DNA from: Ciona savignyi
Taxonomy: Eukaryota; Chordata; Ascidiacea; Phlebobranchia; Cionidae
DNA length: 64,000 nt
Assembly (NCBI GenBank): GCA_000149265.1
Contig: CH003412.1
Coordinates: 4,589,822-4,653,821, forward strand
Direction: 5' to 3'
Shown: piece by piece, positions 12,701 through 23,942 of the stretch
How the letters are laid out: each line of letters begins with the position of its first letter
Position numbering within the stretch: the stretch's first letter is position 1
Program-made: the position numbers and the translations under genes
The notes under the pieces: generated by a model
What the model saw: the letters and a program-made list of their open reading frames with translations, nothing else
Told to the model about the DNA's origin: nothing
Databases searched by the model: none

Positions 12701-15700
12701 TGCTATGTGGCATTAGTGAATCACAGCTTATGAATATACCAGTGGCAACTATCAGGTTTCTGGTTTTTTGATAACTATATCTGATATGTTTTCCTGTTTT
12801 TAGCCACAGCAGTGTGATGGTATAGGTGCCGTTGTATTTACAATTTACTCTTTCCATCATAAAGTCTTGAAAATATCCATGTAATGACACTAATATCTCA
12901 CAATGCTAATACCCCAACAGTGTGTCACTCGTCAAAATATTAGTGTTAACACAACAATGCTGAAAAGGTATCTTTGTCGTAACATGAAATAAGAATAAGG
13001 TAATGGCATACCAGGTTACTGTTGTGATGTTCACACTAACCACTTTTTGTGCAATGCATGAATAAGTCACTTAACGGTTGCTGTTGTGAATTTAAGTTAC
13101 GCGCACTTATCCCATGAAGTTTATTAAAATGTGGTAACTGAGTTTGTGGGATTAGTTAAAGCGATCCGTTCACTACAGATTGTTTTTTCTCGCCTTTTGT
13201 TACTGAAGTTGTCTCTCCCACACTTTTGATCTGTTCACTACAGACTCTAGGTACCACTAAAAATGTCGACAAAAATACTAAAGTAATCAACTAAAGCCAC
13301 GCATTACACATGTACAAAAATAAAGAGTACAAAGAATAAAAGGCAATTGAGTCGCGTCACAGAAAACAGGAAATAAAAATTAAAATCAACAAAAACTCAC
13401 GCAATAACAATTGCCTCAACCAAAGGATTTAAATAATTCAATCAAAGATTTTTTAAGACAACACACTATATTATCATCAACAACCACACTGTTTATTTTA
13501 GATATTTTTCCAAAGTGTCAATTGTAGAAAAATTACCACTAATTCTTCGTCCAGCACAACAGTAAAGGACATTGGGACTCTCACGTGCCTTGATCAAACC
13601 CAGCTGGATATGTTCTATGCCATGGTGATGATGGGATATCCATCTGGTGTGCCTGATGGTGCACTACTTCAAGAAATGAGGGTCATTGCAGGTTTGGTTG
13701 CATTACTTACATAGTATAGGATAGGATATTGTATATCCCCGTGAATGGTAAAACCAAAAGGGTTAACACACGGGCAATCGTCAGATCACCTCGTGCCCAC
13801 CGTTGGGTTACCAGAGCTATTGCAGAGCGTTGTATATGATAGACACGTTCCTTCAATTTGGTAGAACCCATTAATCCTCTGGGTTCAAGCAATGTTCTTT
13901 AAGTGCCTTGCCCAAAGACACAACCAACCAGCTAGCGACCAGTTTCGAACCCTAAACCTTTCGGTTGAAAGTCGCACTAAACCACCAGAAATGCACCCTT
14001 GCGTTATTAAATTAAGTGCAATCAAGTAATCAACAAAAAGGAATGCTAGGAACGTTACAATACCCATTGAAATAATTTGAACTTTTCTCCACAGCTGGCA
14101 TGACCGTGCCTGCTTTACAAAGTCTCCCTCTTGATGTGATGTCATTCATTAGTCCCGCTGTGTATGATGCTATTTCACCATCACGGGTTAAAGTGAGTTT
14201 TCTACAATACACCGTCCCAATATACGATTTATTATTTTGTCTGATCTACTACTATATAAATCAAGTCTATTGTTGTTGTTTTTCTGAATTCTTTTGCTTT
14301 GTTATGTGTACTGTTAAAGCAAAACAACACAAGGTAATTTTAAGCAAGTTAACGCTGCAATTCCGCGTTTCTTTAATAGCAAGCTTTCCGAGTGGTGTGT
14401 AGAAACCACAAATTTAAACAACTGGCAGATATTTGTGCAGCTTGTGCAACACTTGCGAGTCACCGTAACTTATAAGTGTAAATGGCAGCGAGATATTCTC
14501 AGAATACTGACATTGTAAACACATTTTTGAAAACAGATTTTGTATCGGTTGATCTCATTTAGTATTTGATATTACAGAAGTTTGATTTAACACATAGTGT
14601 CAATATGTATGAGAGACTAATGATTGATACATTATAACAAGACTATTGTGTATTTTATTCGTATTTATGACGTCATTACTCGGCTGATTTTAGGTTATCA
14701 CATGACTTTGTTGTGATTCTCTATGACCTGGGGCCCAACGTGGCTTGCCCACATATCCAATAATAGTTCGGTGTTGCTTTATTCTCCACGCAACAAACTG
14801 CTGAATATATAACAAATACATTATTATATTTTCCTATCCTCAGGATGGTTTGAGCACGCTACAGTTGTCTGCATCTGGTATAACGAACATTGCAACAATA
14901 TTGCGCAATCCTCGTTTGTTCAATGATCTTACTGCCGATCAACAAGATACTTTAAAACTTGCCGCATATGGCATAGATGCTGGTATGTGACTGCATTTTA
15001 TTATTAAAAATATTTCAATGTGGTAACTGGCCTTTCTTTCCAGTGTTGGACGGATCAGCAAACAGCACAGGATTTGACATCGATATATTTACTGGTTAGT
15101 AATTAACTATTTTTTTAATAAATTTTAGAAGAATTTCGTTGTATTTGCATCAATTAATATTAAAATTAAAGTGTTAAAATTCTCTTATTTGGGCTGCACA
15201 CATTTATATCAATTATGGAATGGAATAGCTACTTTTTTTAATCTGTGGTGGGAGGGGCAACTGCCAGACTATTTTGCTGCAGTGTTTTTTATCTGATTAG
15301 ATAACAACAGATTAGTATGTCGCCGAAGGAATGCAGGTACAATAACTGGTCGCTAGCTAGTCAATTGTGACCTTGGTCAAGGCACTTAACAGACATTGCT
15401 TGAACGCAGCAGATTAATGGGTTCTACCAAATTAAAGAAATGTACGAATCATACACAAAACACTGCGATAGCTCCGGTAACCCGACGATGGGCACAAGGT
15501 GATCTGACGATTGCCCGTGTGTTAACCCCCTTGGTTTTCCCATTCACGGAGATAAACATGAATATCATATTCTATCCTATCCTAACATTTGTTATACATG
15601 AATCTCAGTAATTAGAATGTGGAACTCGATTTCAACATCCAATCATTAAACTAGCAATATTTGACTAATACCTTAACCATTACAACACAATACCAGACTG

Positions 15701-16644
15701 TGGTTTCTTTCTAAACATTTTATAGCTAGTCGGTTGTGTCCTTGGGCAAGGCGCTTTACGGACATTGCCTGAACCTAGCGGATTAATTGGTTCTACTAAA
15801 TTAAAGGAACGTGTCTATCATATACAATACACTGAAATAGCTCTGGTAACCCGACATTGGGCGCGAGGTGATCTGACATTTACGCGTGTGTTAACCACCT
15901 TGGTTTTCCCATTCACAGGGATAAACATGAATATCCTATCATATAATGTATTTTTTGACGCTGGGAAATATCCACCCTTTTGTATTAACGGGGTTATAAT
16001 TTAAAAATATAACACTTGTTTTATTGTGTTTGTTTTACATTTCTAAATGATTCGATATTATCCTTGTTTGATAATACAATTTGTCGGCTTGGTAAATGCC
16101 CCCAGTCCTATTTCAACTCCAAAAAAGAAAGAAAACTCCATAAAACTGTGTTTCTTAAAGAGATCAAGAAAAAAACCGCTAGTAAAAGCATAATTTACAT
16201 TTCAAAAAGGGCTTCTGTGGCACAAGCTATCTTGTAAAAAAAATGTAGTCTAAGACCGCAAAATAATTATTTAAAAGTGCCTCTTTTAGGACCGGCAGCA
16301 AAGAAACAGCGCCATTCAAATTGACCGATGGAAGGTGTAAAGCGCCGGTCAAATGACTGATTGCAGAGCGTTATTTTGCGGTCTGAGACAACTAATATAG
16401 TCTAGTAGCCAAAGTCTAACCAACATTTGGCTCATGGCATTAAGTTAGAATACGTTTTTACACCACCAGTTCACTTTCTAAAACTGTATTTTAATTAGGT
16501 GATGATGGTGGATCAAACATAATTTTCGAAGATAACATGAATGAAACCACAACCGCTGGTTCCAAGCGCATGATTCCATTCAAATATTTGTCCGTACTTT
16601 TTGCTTTGCTTGCTGTTGTTATGCCACATCAGCCATTTTTGTAA
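787..16644 (+). CDS. Stereocilin/otoancorin/mesothelin-like GPI-anchored protein, 3' part (21 exons)
   Basis: Coding exons: 787-923, 1515-1653, 2255-2398, 2689-2877, 3322-3528, 3842-3979, 4304-4371, 4869-4986, 5496-5629, 5972-6113, 6807-6982, 7454-7598, 8192-8345, 9392-9567, 11863-12012, 12613-12755, 13528-13691, 14095-14192, 14844-14982, 15044-15094, 16499-16644. All have AG/GT borders and matching phases; together they give 986 codons including the TAA. The N-terminus lies before the window. The protein is a chain of short helical units with the recurring pattern 'LT..DI..L....L..M' (for example LTTQDIDKLPDTAVLEAM), as in the armadillo-like repeats of stereocilin, otoancorin and mesothelin. 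The last exon ends in a hydrophobic stretch (FKYLSVLFALLAVVM) four residues before the end, preceded by Ser/Thr-rich linker sequence, which is what a GPI attachment signal looks like. I infer an extracellular, membrane-tethered matrix or adhesion role. The family call rests on repeat style, not on an alignment. Confidence 0.72.
1013..1196. mobile_element. hAT-type MITE, 184 bp
   Basis: Terminal inverted repeats CAGGGGTTCTAAACC and GGTTAAGAACCCCTG with perfect 8-bp target duplications CTCTAGTG (1005-1012, 1197-1204). Lies in an intron of the stereocilin-like gene. Confidence 0.9.
1434..1494. repeat. Tandem duplication of ~31 bp
   Basis: TCAAAAAAAGTTATATCAAA plus CATAACCC appears twice, directly before an exon acceptor at 1515. 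Confidence 0.75.
1794..2013 (-). mobile_element. tRNA-derived SINE with 29-bp target duplications
   Basis: Reverse copy with internal deletions. Flanked by 29-base direct repeats (1765-1793 and 2014-2042, two mismatches; core CTTGCCTGACAGTAGGA). The length of the duplication supports L1-type target-primed insertion. Confidence 0.85.
2541..2629. repeat. Short dispersed repeat before an exon, copy 1
   Basis: CAAGTAATCAACTAAAAGG and GGAATGCGAGAAATGTTACA recur, slightly changed, at 13986-14064. Both lie just upstream of exons of the stereocilin-like gene. Confidence 0.5.
4583..4815. mobile_element. Tc1/pogo-type MITE, 233 bp
   Basis: TA target duplications; CAGTGGAACTCTGCTTACC at the left end, short CCACTG at the right. 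Its interior matches 20298-20814 (GGAGCAAGTTGTCGTCATATG), so it is a shorter relative with an internal or 3' deletion. Confidence 0.75.
5085..5372 (-). mobile_element. tRNA-derived SINE, full length
   Basis: AATAGGATATTCATG to CTAACCGATCGGA, between exons 4986 and 5496. Confidence 0.87.
6198..6346 (-). mobile_element. SINE, tail half
   Basis: TAGGATAGGATATGATATTC to ACGTTTCTTCAATTT. Confidence 0.75.
6474..6764 (+). mobile_element. tRNA-derived SINE, full length
   Basis: Head ACCGGTTAGTCTGGCGG to tail AATATCCTATCCTA, directly before the exon at 6807. Confidence 0.88.
7256..7430 (-). mobile_element. SINE, strongly decayed
   Basis: GGATAGGATATG, GGTGTTAACACACC and GTGTGTTGTTCATGATTCA remain. 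Confidence 0.5.
7668..7819. mobile_element. 152-bp retroposon-like insertion, copy 1
   Basis: Flanked by 18-bp direct repeats ATGTTGTGTGAGGAGTCC (7650-7667; one mismatch at 7820-7837). Body matches 11122-11265. Confidence 0.65.
8905..9072. repeat. ~66-bp tandem repeat, about 2.5 units
   Basis: CACATAGTTAAGTCCAGATT followed by ...CAGACTTTAATTT... and CATTTCATA is repeated head to tail. It abuts a SINE on its right. Confidence 0.75.
9073..9353 (-). mobile_element. tRNA-derived SINE, full length
   Basis: AGGATAGGATATTAATG to GACGCACTTAACGGCCAGAC. It ends only 38 bases before the exon at 9392, so its head lies in the splice-acceptor region. Confidence 0.87.
9919..10999. mobile_element. piggyBac-like non-autonomous element, ~1.08 kb
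   Basis: Flanked by TTAA on both sides (9915-9918, 11000-11003). Ends CTCTTTCACTCCC and, inverted, CTCTTTCCGTCCC (11 of 13 match). No transposase reading frame. It lies in the intron between 9567 and 11863. Assignment to piggyBac rests on TTAA plus short inverted ends. Confidence 0.7.
11122..11265. repeat. 152-bp element, copy 2
   Basis: CTTAAGACATTTCTTAAG... through GTTGCCTAATTA matches 7668-7805. Different flanks. Confidence 0.6.
13716..13990 (-). mobile_element. tRNA-derived SINE, near full length
   Basis: ATAGGATAGGATATTG to GTCGCACTAAACCACCAGA; starts 24 bases after the donor at 13691. Confidence 0.86.
13986..14064. repeat. Short dispersed repeat before an exon, copy 2
   Basis: Partner of 2541-2629; ends 30 bases before the exon at 14095. 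Confidence 0.5.
15311..15584 (+). mobile_element. tRNA-derived SINE, head decayed
   Basis: Recognisable from GGTCGCTAGCTAGTC; tail TATTCTATCCTATCC. Confidence 0.8.
15725..15941 (+). mobile_element. tRNA-derived SINE, 5'-truncated
   Basis: Starts at AGCTAGTCGGTTGTGTCC; lacks the tRNA head. Confidence 0.82.
16253..16385. repeat. Short inverted-repeat element, ~133 bp
   Basis: AGACCGCAAAATAA at the left and TTATTTTGCGGTCT at the right are perfect complements, with GCGCC/GGCAGC pairs inside. A MITE or stem-loop in the last intron of the stereocilin-like gene. Confidence 0.5.
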
Positions 16645-16650
16645 TTGGTG

Positions 16651-16663
16651 TTTATTTAATAAA
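16651..16663. terminator. Palindromic poly(A) signal shared by convergent genes
   Basis: TTTATTTAATAAA contains AATAAA on the + strand (16658-16663, 14 bases after the stereocilin-like stop) and AATAAA on the - strand (16651-16656, about 100 bases after the ECHS1 stop). Each gene could use its own half. If so, the 3' ends of the two mRNAs overlap antisense. Confidence 0.6.
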
Positions 16664-16760
16664 CGTTTCACACTTAGGTAATGTTGGGGTTCATTTGACC
16701 GTTACTAGAAAATTATTCATGATAGAAAGAATTAACACAAATTTAAAGAACTAAATTAAA

Positions 16761-19398
<2,638 letters not shown>

Positions 19399-19610
19399 TT
19401 TGACTGTAAGATTTAGATTTTACACGGATATATTCGTTTGCAAATAAATGCGCACATTGCAACTTAAATTCAGTGATGCCAATTATTTTTTCCTGGGTAG
19501 AAGCTGCATGGCAGCTAGCAATTCCTAGGATGGAGAGGTGTTCATGCGGAACGGCGAAAATCCTTTTTTCTTGTTTTTTTGTGGCCGATTCTTCTATTTT
19601 AAAACTACAG

Positions 19611-19765
19611 CGCCGGTTAGCTTATATGTTACCACTATACAGTAGGCACGTACCTAAACTGTCAGGCGAAAGGTGATGGGTTCGAATACCAAAAGCTGGC
19701 TCATCGGTGGTGTGCTTAGGGTATGCACTAAGTTGACATTGCTTGAAACCAGTGGAATAATGGTA
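19611..19765 (+). mobile_element. Old, diverged SINE relative with intact B box
   Basis: GGGTTCGAATACC (19679-19691) is a good B box; downstream GACATTGCTTGAAACCAGTG and GAATAATGG parallel the main family's CATTGCCTGAACCCAGCGG and ATTAATGGG. Confidence 0.45.
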
Positions 19766-19905
19766 CAACACTAAAAAGAGGGAAACTGCAGACACCTTAT
19801 TTGTGTGAAAACTAACTCTAACCCCAACCCTAACGCTAATTTCAACCCCAACATTAAACTCAACTCTAACCCCAACCCTAATCTCTACCTAAACACTAAT
19901 CCCAA
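19762..19905. mobile_element. GGGGCAACAC MITE, copy 4, truncated
   Basis: GTACAACACTAAAAAGAGGG start, then CTAACCCCAACCCTAA-type repeats. Right end missing. Confidence 0.45.
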
Positions 19906-20297
19906 CCAGTCAGCCACGGGGTCATTGTACATACTGGATATTGATCAAGGAGGTGCGGTTTAAAAATCATCTAGGGCGCTAAACAATTTGAAAAGAGAAA
20001 AATCGGCCTCCAAAAAAAAGAAAAAAGATTTTGTCGTTCCGCATGAAACACTCTCTCCGAGGAATTGCTCGATGCCATGCAGCTTCTACCTATTTTTCTG
20101 AGTATATGTTCAATTCAAACTTATAATACATGATTTCTATGATGTTTAATTGAAACTAAATACCATGGATAAGAGTTATCGCAATGGAAAAGGTCATATT
20201 AACTCGCGCAACACATGGAACGATCTCACATGTGCAACCGTCAGATTACCTCACACCCACCCTAAGATTGTCGAGCTATTGGATTGTCTTTTATATA

Positions 20298-20814
20298 CAG
20301 TAGGGACCCCGCTTACCTGACCACCTATGGGACCGTGATCGAGCGGTCGCGTTAGCGGGGTGGTCGTGTTAGTGAATTTTGATTTGGAGCAAGTTGTCGT
20401 CATATGCAACTTAAACGTCTGCAGTTTTACTAAATTTTTACCAAATACCATTATTTTTATCAGATACTGCAGAATGAATTTAATACTAAAGTTTATCTTG
20501 TAAGATTCAGTACTGATTGCCACATTTTCTTTCGTGTGCGCTCATTTATTCTTATTGTTTTGATCATTAAAGAAATTTAACCTTATTATTTTGGTGAAAA
20601 AGGCAAATAATTGAGCACATGTGGTCACTTAAGCGGAGTCAAATTTGAAGTTTTGGACCAAAATATGGCGGTCCTGGTCTGGAAACCGGGGTGGTCGCGT
20701 TATTGAAACAAAATGCAATGCATTTCCATAGTAAATTATTTGGGACCGCACTGAAGCGGTCCTGATAATGAGGTGGTCGTGTTATTGAGGTGGTCTCCAA
20801 GCTCGGTTCCACTG
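20298..20814. mobile_element. Tc1/pogo-type MITE, 517 bp
   Basis: TA duplications at 20296-20297 and 20815-20816. Left end CAGTAGGGACCCCGCTTACC and, inverted, right end CAGTGGAACCGAGCTT. Several GGTGGTCGTGTTA motifs recur in the subterminal regions. Confidence 0.8.
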
Positions 20815-21111
20815 TAGTTTAGACTAGGGGTTGGTAACTTCTCTAGTCGGCGGCCAGATGTGGGAAAATAAAGTTCTTGTTTGGCCGGATTAGTACAGGA
20901 ATAGTATTCAATATCTTAACACAGAGTATGGTTAGATACAGTCTGCGAGTCGGTCAAGATCCATCAAATATAATATATTAATCTCGGCGGACGGGCGATG
21001 TCCTCCAAGAGCGGCGCCAAAATACAAACGACCGAGCTATTCGACCGGACAACTAGTTAACAACCAATTAGATTGTGATTAAAAAACTATCATCAAAACA
21101 CTGTTTTCTTG

Positions 21112-21250
21112 ATCAGAAAACTATCACTCGTTTATGCTTACAGAAACAAAACTAAGGCAATCCGGTTAAAACTTTTTGGAATGTTGAAAAGCATGGACCT
21201 GACGTGCATATGTGACAATAACATATATTGTGTAACGATCATTAATGAGC
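21112..21250. repeat. CTAGAGAGTG element, diverged fragment
   Basis: Shares GCTTACAGAAACAAAACTA and AATAACATATATTGT with 36055-36160, same orientation as that arm. Confidence 0.5.
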
Positions 21251-21433
21251 ATTTGCGCGGTTTGTTCTGCACAATTTGCAGCAACGAGTCTATGCAGTTT
21301 CCTCCAGATGGATGTTCCTACTGCTACAGTCAATACGACCTCCTCTACTGATTCCTTTATCCTTAGTTGCTGGCTCTACCAAGAAATGACGTTTGTTTTT
21401 TTCTCTGAATGAACCTTCGACTGTATATTTACA

Positions 21434-21892
21434 GTGAAAAACTTACACATTCAGTTGAATTTTGAAGGTCGTTTATTGCGTGCTCTGCTTATAATCATGA
21501 TGAGTTATATGAGTTTAATTTTTACAGATGAACAAATTACTTCTTCTAGTGTTTTCTCTTCAGATTTTGATTATGACCACATATGTAGCTGGTTTGAGCT
21601 TCCTCTCAACGAAGACGTTGGCAGTACATATATTCGGACGAGAAAGAACTATTTCCAGGTATTATATGCATATGCATTGTAGGATTCCGTAAAACTTGTT
21701 AAGCGATTTTTTGAAAAAAATTTTAAGACTTTTGTAATTTGTATGTTTTTATTTATATTATTTGTTTAAGAATTTGCAAAGCTATTTTTAAGATAATCTC
21801 ACGTTTAAACAATGTTTTTTTTCAGATAAGAAAGTCCTTGAGCAAGCCGAAACTGACGATTAATGTTTTTTTAATTACCGCGTTACATTAAT
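21434..21892 (+). CDS. Possible exon pair of an unknown gene
   Basis: An open stretch after the acceptor-like TTTACAG at 21433 runs to TATTTCCAG/GTATTA near 21660 and has a plausible second exon from 21826 (TTTTTTTTCAG/ATAAGAAAG) to a TAA near 21890. The first part has a hydrophobic run (LLRALLIIMMSYMSLIF) and an acidic end. No start codon or family recognised; it may be chance. Confidence 0.2.
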
Positions 21893-21951
21893 TTTGTGCA
21901 AGTCTTTATTTCTATGTTTTATTTAAATTGGTCACTGCCAAGGAATGATGT

Positions 21952-22199
21952 TCTCGTAAAGTCTTGTAATAGTGGAGCAGTGCTTTGTGAAAATAAATGT
22001 GTTGATTGCGCATATGCTAGCTGTTTTGTTTGGAAAAAGTTGCCGATATACGGAGGGGTATAAGCTCAAAATGTTTAAGTACAATTTTGGAGGGTTTCGA
22101 GTTAAGGCTGCTCAGGATTGTCAGTGGCAGCGGTTTTTGTGATGTCAGTTTGCAAGTTTGCATTAGAGATATAGGGAGAATAATTAGTTGAACGCCTTC
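21952..22199. mobile_element. MITE, copy D, inverted and truncated
   Basis: Reverse orientation relative to copies A-C; its outer end (TTGAACGCCTTC) abuts TTAA at 22200. Only the GGAGGCG-proximal half is kept. Confidence 0.7.
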
Positions 22200-22387
22200 T
22201 TAAATAAAACAAAATACCAGAATAAATAGTAACACATATTTAGAAACAATAGCTCAAATGTGGGCAAAGACTCCTATTAATGGGTAAAACCAATTGCCAG
22301 CTTTTTCATGTCTTTTAGTATAACCCTTATTGTCAGTTGTTTAAATTGTATTACGCATATAACACACATGCATATGCACGGAACGTT

Positions 22388-22630
22388 ATCACATTGGCAA
22401 TCGCCAGATCACCTCGCGCCCACCTTCGGGTTACCGGAGTGATTGCGGTGAGTTGTGTATGATTTATACTTTATTTTGTTTCTTTATTTTATTACAAAGA
22501 GCCCATCACGCCGGTGGGTTTAGGTAATGTCCGCTAAGTGCCTTGTTCAAGAGCACAACCGACTAGCTAGAGTCTAGACAGTTTCAAATCTTCGACTTAT
22601 TAGCGTCGAACTAATTCACCAAACTCATCG
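22388..22630 (-). mobile_element. SINE, decayed
   Basis: ATCACATTGGCAATCGCCAGATC, CACCTCGCGCCCACC, GTCCGCTAAGTGCC and CGACTAGCTAG identify it; head and tail eroded. Confidence 0.65.
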
Positions 22631-22666
22631 GTAGGTTATTTCAATGTATTTTCCACATTCATATAT

Positions 22667-23041
22667 CCGGACTTTCATCTGCACAGTGCATTTCTTTTCG
22701 CTTTTAAACAACCTTAATTTGCTGTAAAACATAATTTATACGTGACACATGTGATAAAAACCAGTTTGATACATCATGTTTCGCACCATTTAAATGTATG
22801 GCGGAAATAGTCATTTTACCTTTTTAGAAGGTTTAGTGGTTTTTATTATGACATTGTTGTTATGAATTATTACGACACATTATGACAATTAAATCGATTT
22901 GTATACATTTCTTAATTTAGTTAAATATGATACAAGCACGAATTTTTTTAATATACTGCCGACAAAACCATTGATAAGGCCGCTGTTTTTTTTTTTTTAT
23001 ATGTGTTCGACCGGCTTGTAGTACGTCAAAGCAACAGCCAT
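22667..23041 (+). repeat. Dispersed ~373-bp repeat, copy 1
   Basis: Over 90% identical by eye to 30189-30563 from CCGGACTTT through GTACGTCAAAGC. No inverted ends or coding frame seen. Confidence 0.8.
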
Positions 23042-23341
23042 GGCTAAGCAGCCTGATTGTAATTGATCAATAATTAAAATAACAGGTTATAATGAGAAGC
23101 CCAACCCATAGCGATTTGAAAGGTATTAAGATTGGCAGGTCAGAAAGAGAGCATGTTCGACAGACCTAAAAATTTAACTGCCGATTTTTGGGACTAGTAT
23201 AAGTATTAATTAATTGAAATTATTAAAATAAAAGTTTTAGATGAATAAAATAAACTTGAAAAAAAGACAAGCGGAGTCTACATACAATGAGTTACCACGG
23301 GAAATCCCTTAAATTATATTTTTATTAGGTGGTTACACCGG

Positions 23342-23512
23342 AGATAGGATATTCATGTTTACCACCGTGAGTGGGACAACCAAGGAGGTTAACACACGAG
23401 CAATCGCCTCGCGCCCACCGTCGGGTTACCGGAGCTATTGCAGTGTGTTGTATATGATAGACACGTTCCTTCAATTTGGTAGAAGCCATTAAACCGCTGG
23501 GCTCAGGTGCCC
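23342..23512 (-). mobile_element. SINE, tail half
   Basis: GATAGGATATTCATG to GCTGGGCTCAGG; lacks the tRNA head. Confidence 0.8.
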
Positions 23513-23942
23513 GTAAAAAAGATTTGCGGACCGACAAAAATAGTTTCGCCGATTGGCTACAAAAAAAGATTTACGGATCGGCGAAATAGTTTTGTCGATT
23601 TGAAAATATTTCTGTCGATTCTAAAATAGTTTCGTGGACTTATATAAAGTTCGGGATTGCCCTTATGGGCCACCGTACCAGAACAACTTAGAAATGGGTC
23701 AGCTTTACCCTTTAAAGCCTATATATTTTCATTACATATTTCTACCTGGGAACTTTCTGTGTGCAACTACACAGGGAAAACAATTCCATAGAAACACTTA
23801 TTAGTGTGAATTGCTGTTTAATATTTACTTGTAATATCGGATTTCTTAAGTAATATTGTATGTTTGTTTTAATTGTACTGTAAATCATAATAGTGTAAAA
23901 CTCTTTAGTTTTTATTTTAGTTTTGTAGTTGGGTGTTACACT

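Noticed and set aside
15396-15611. Repeated reading frame of the type 'GSTKLKERVYH...' seen at many places (for example 15396, 15765, 30854, 57202)
   Set aside because: It is the same frame read through each SINE copy; it has varied stops and shifts and no conservation beyond the DNA repeat.
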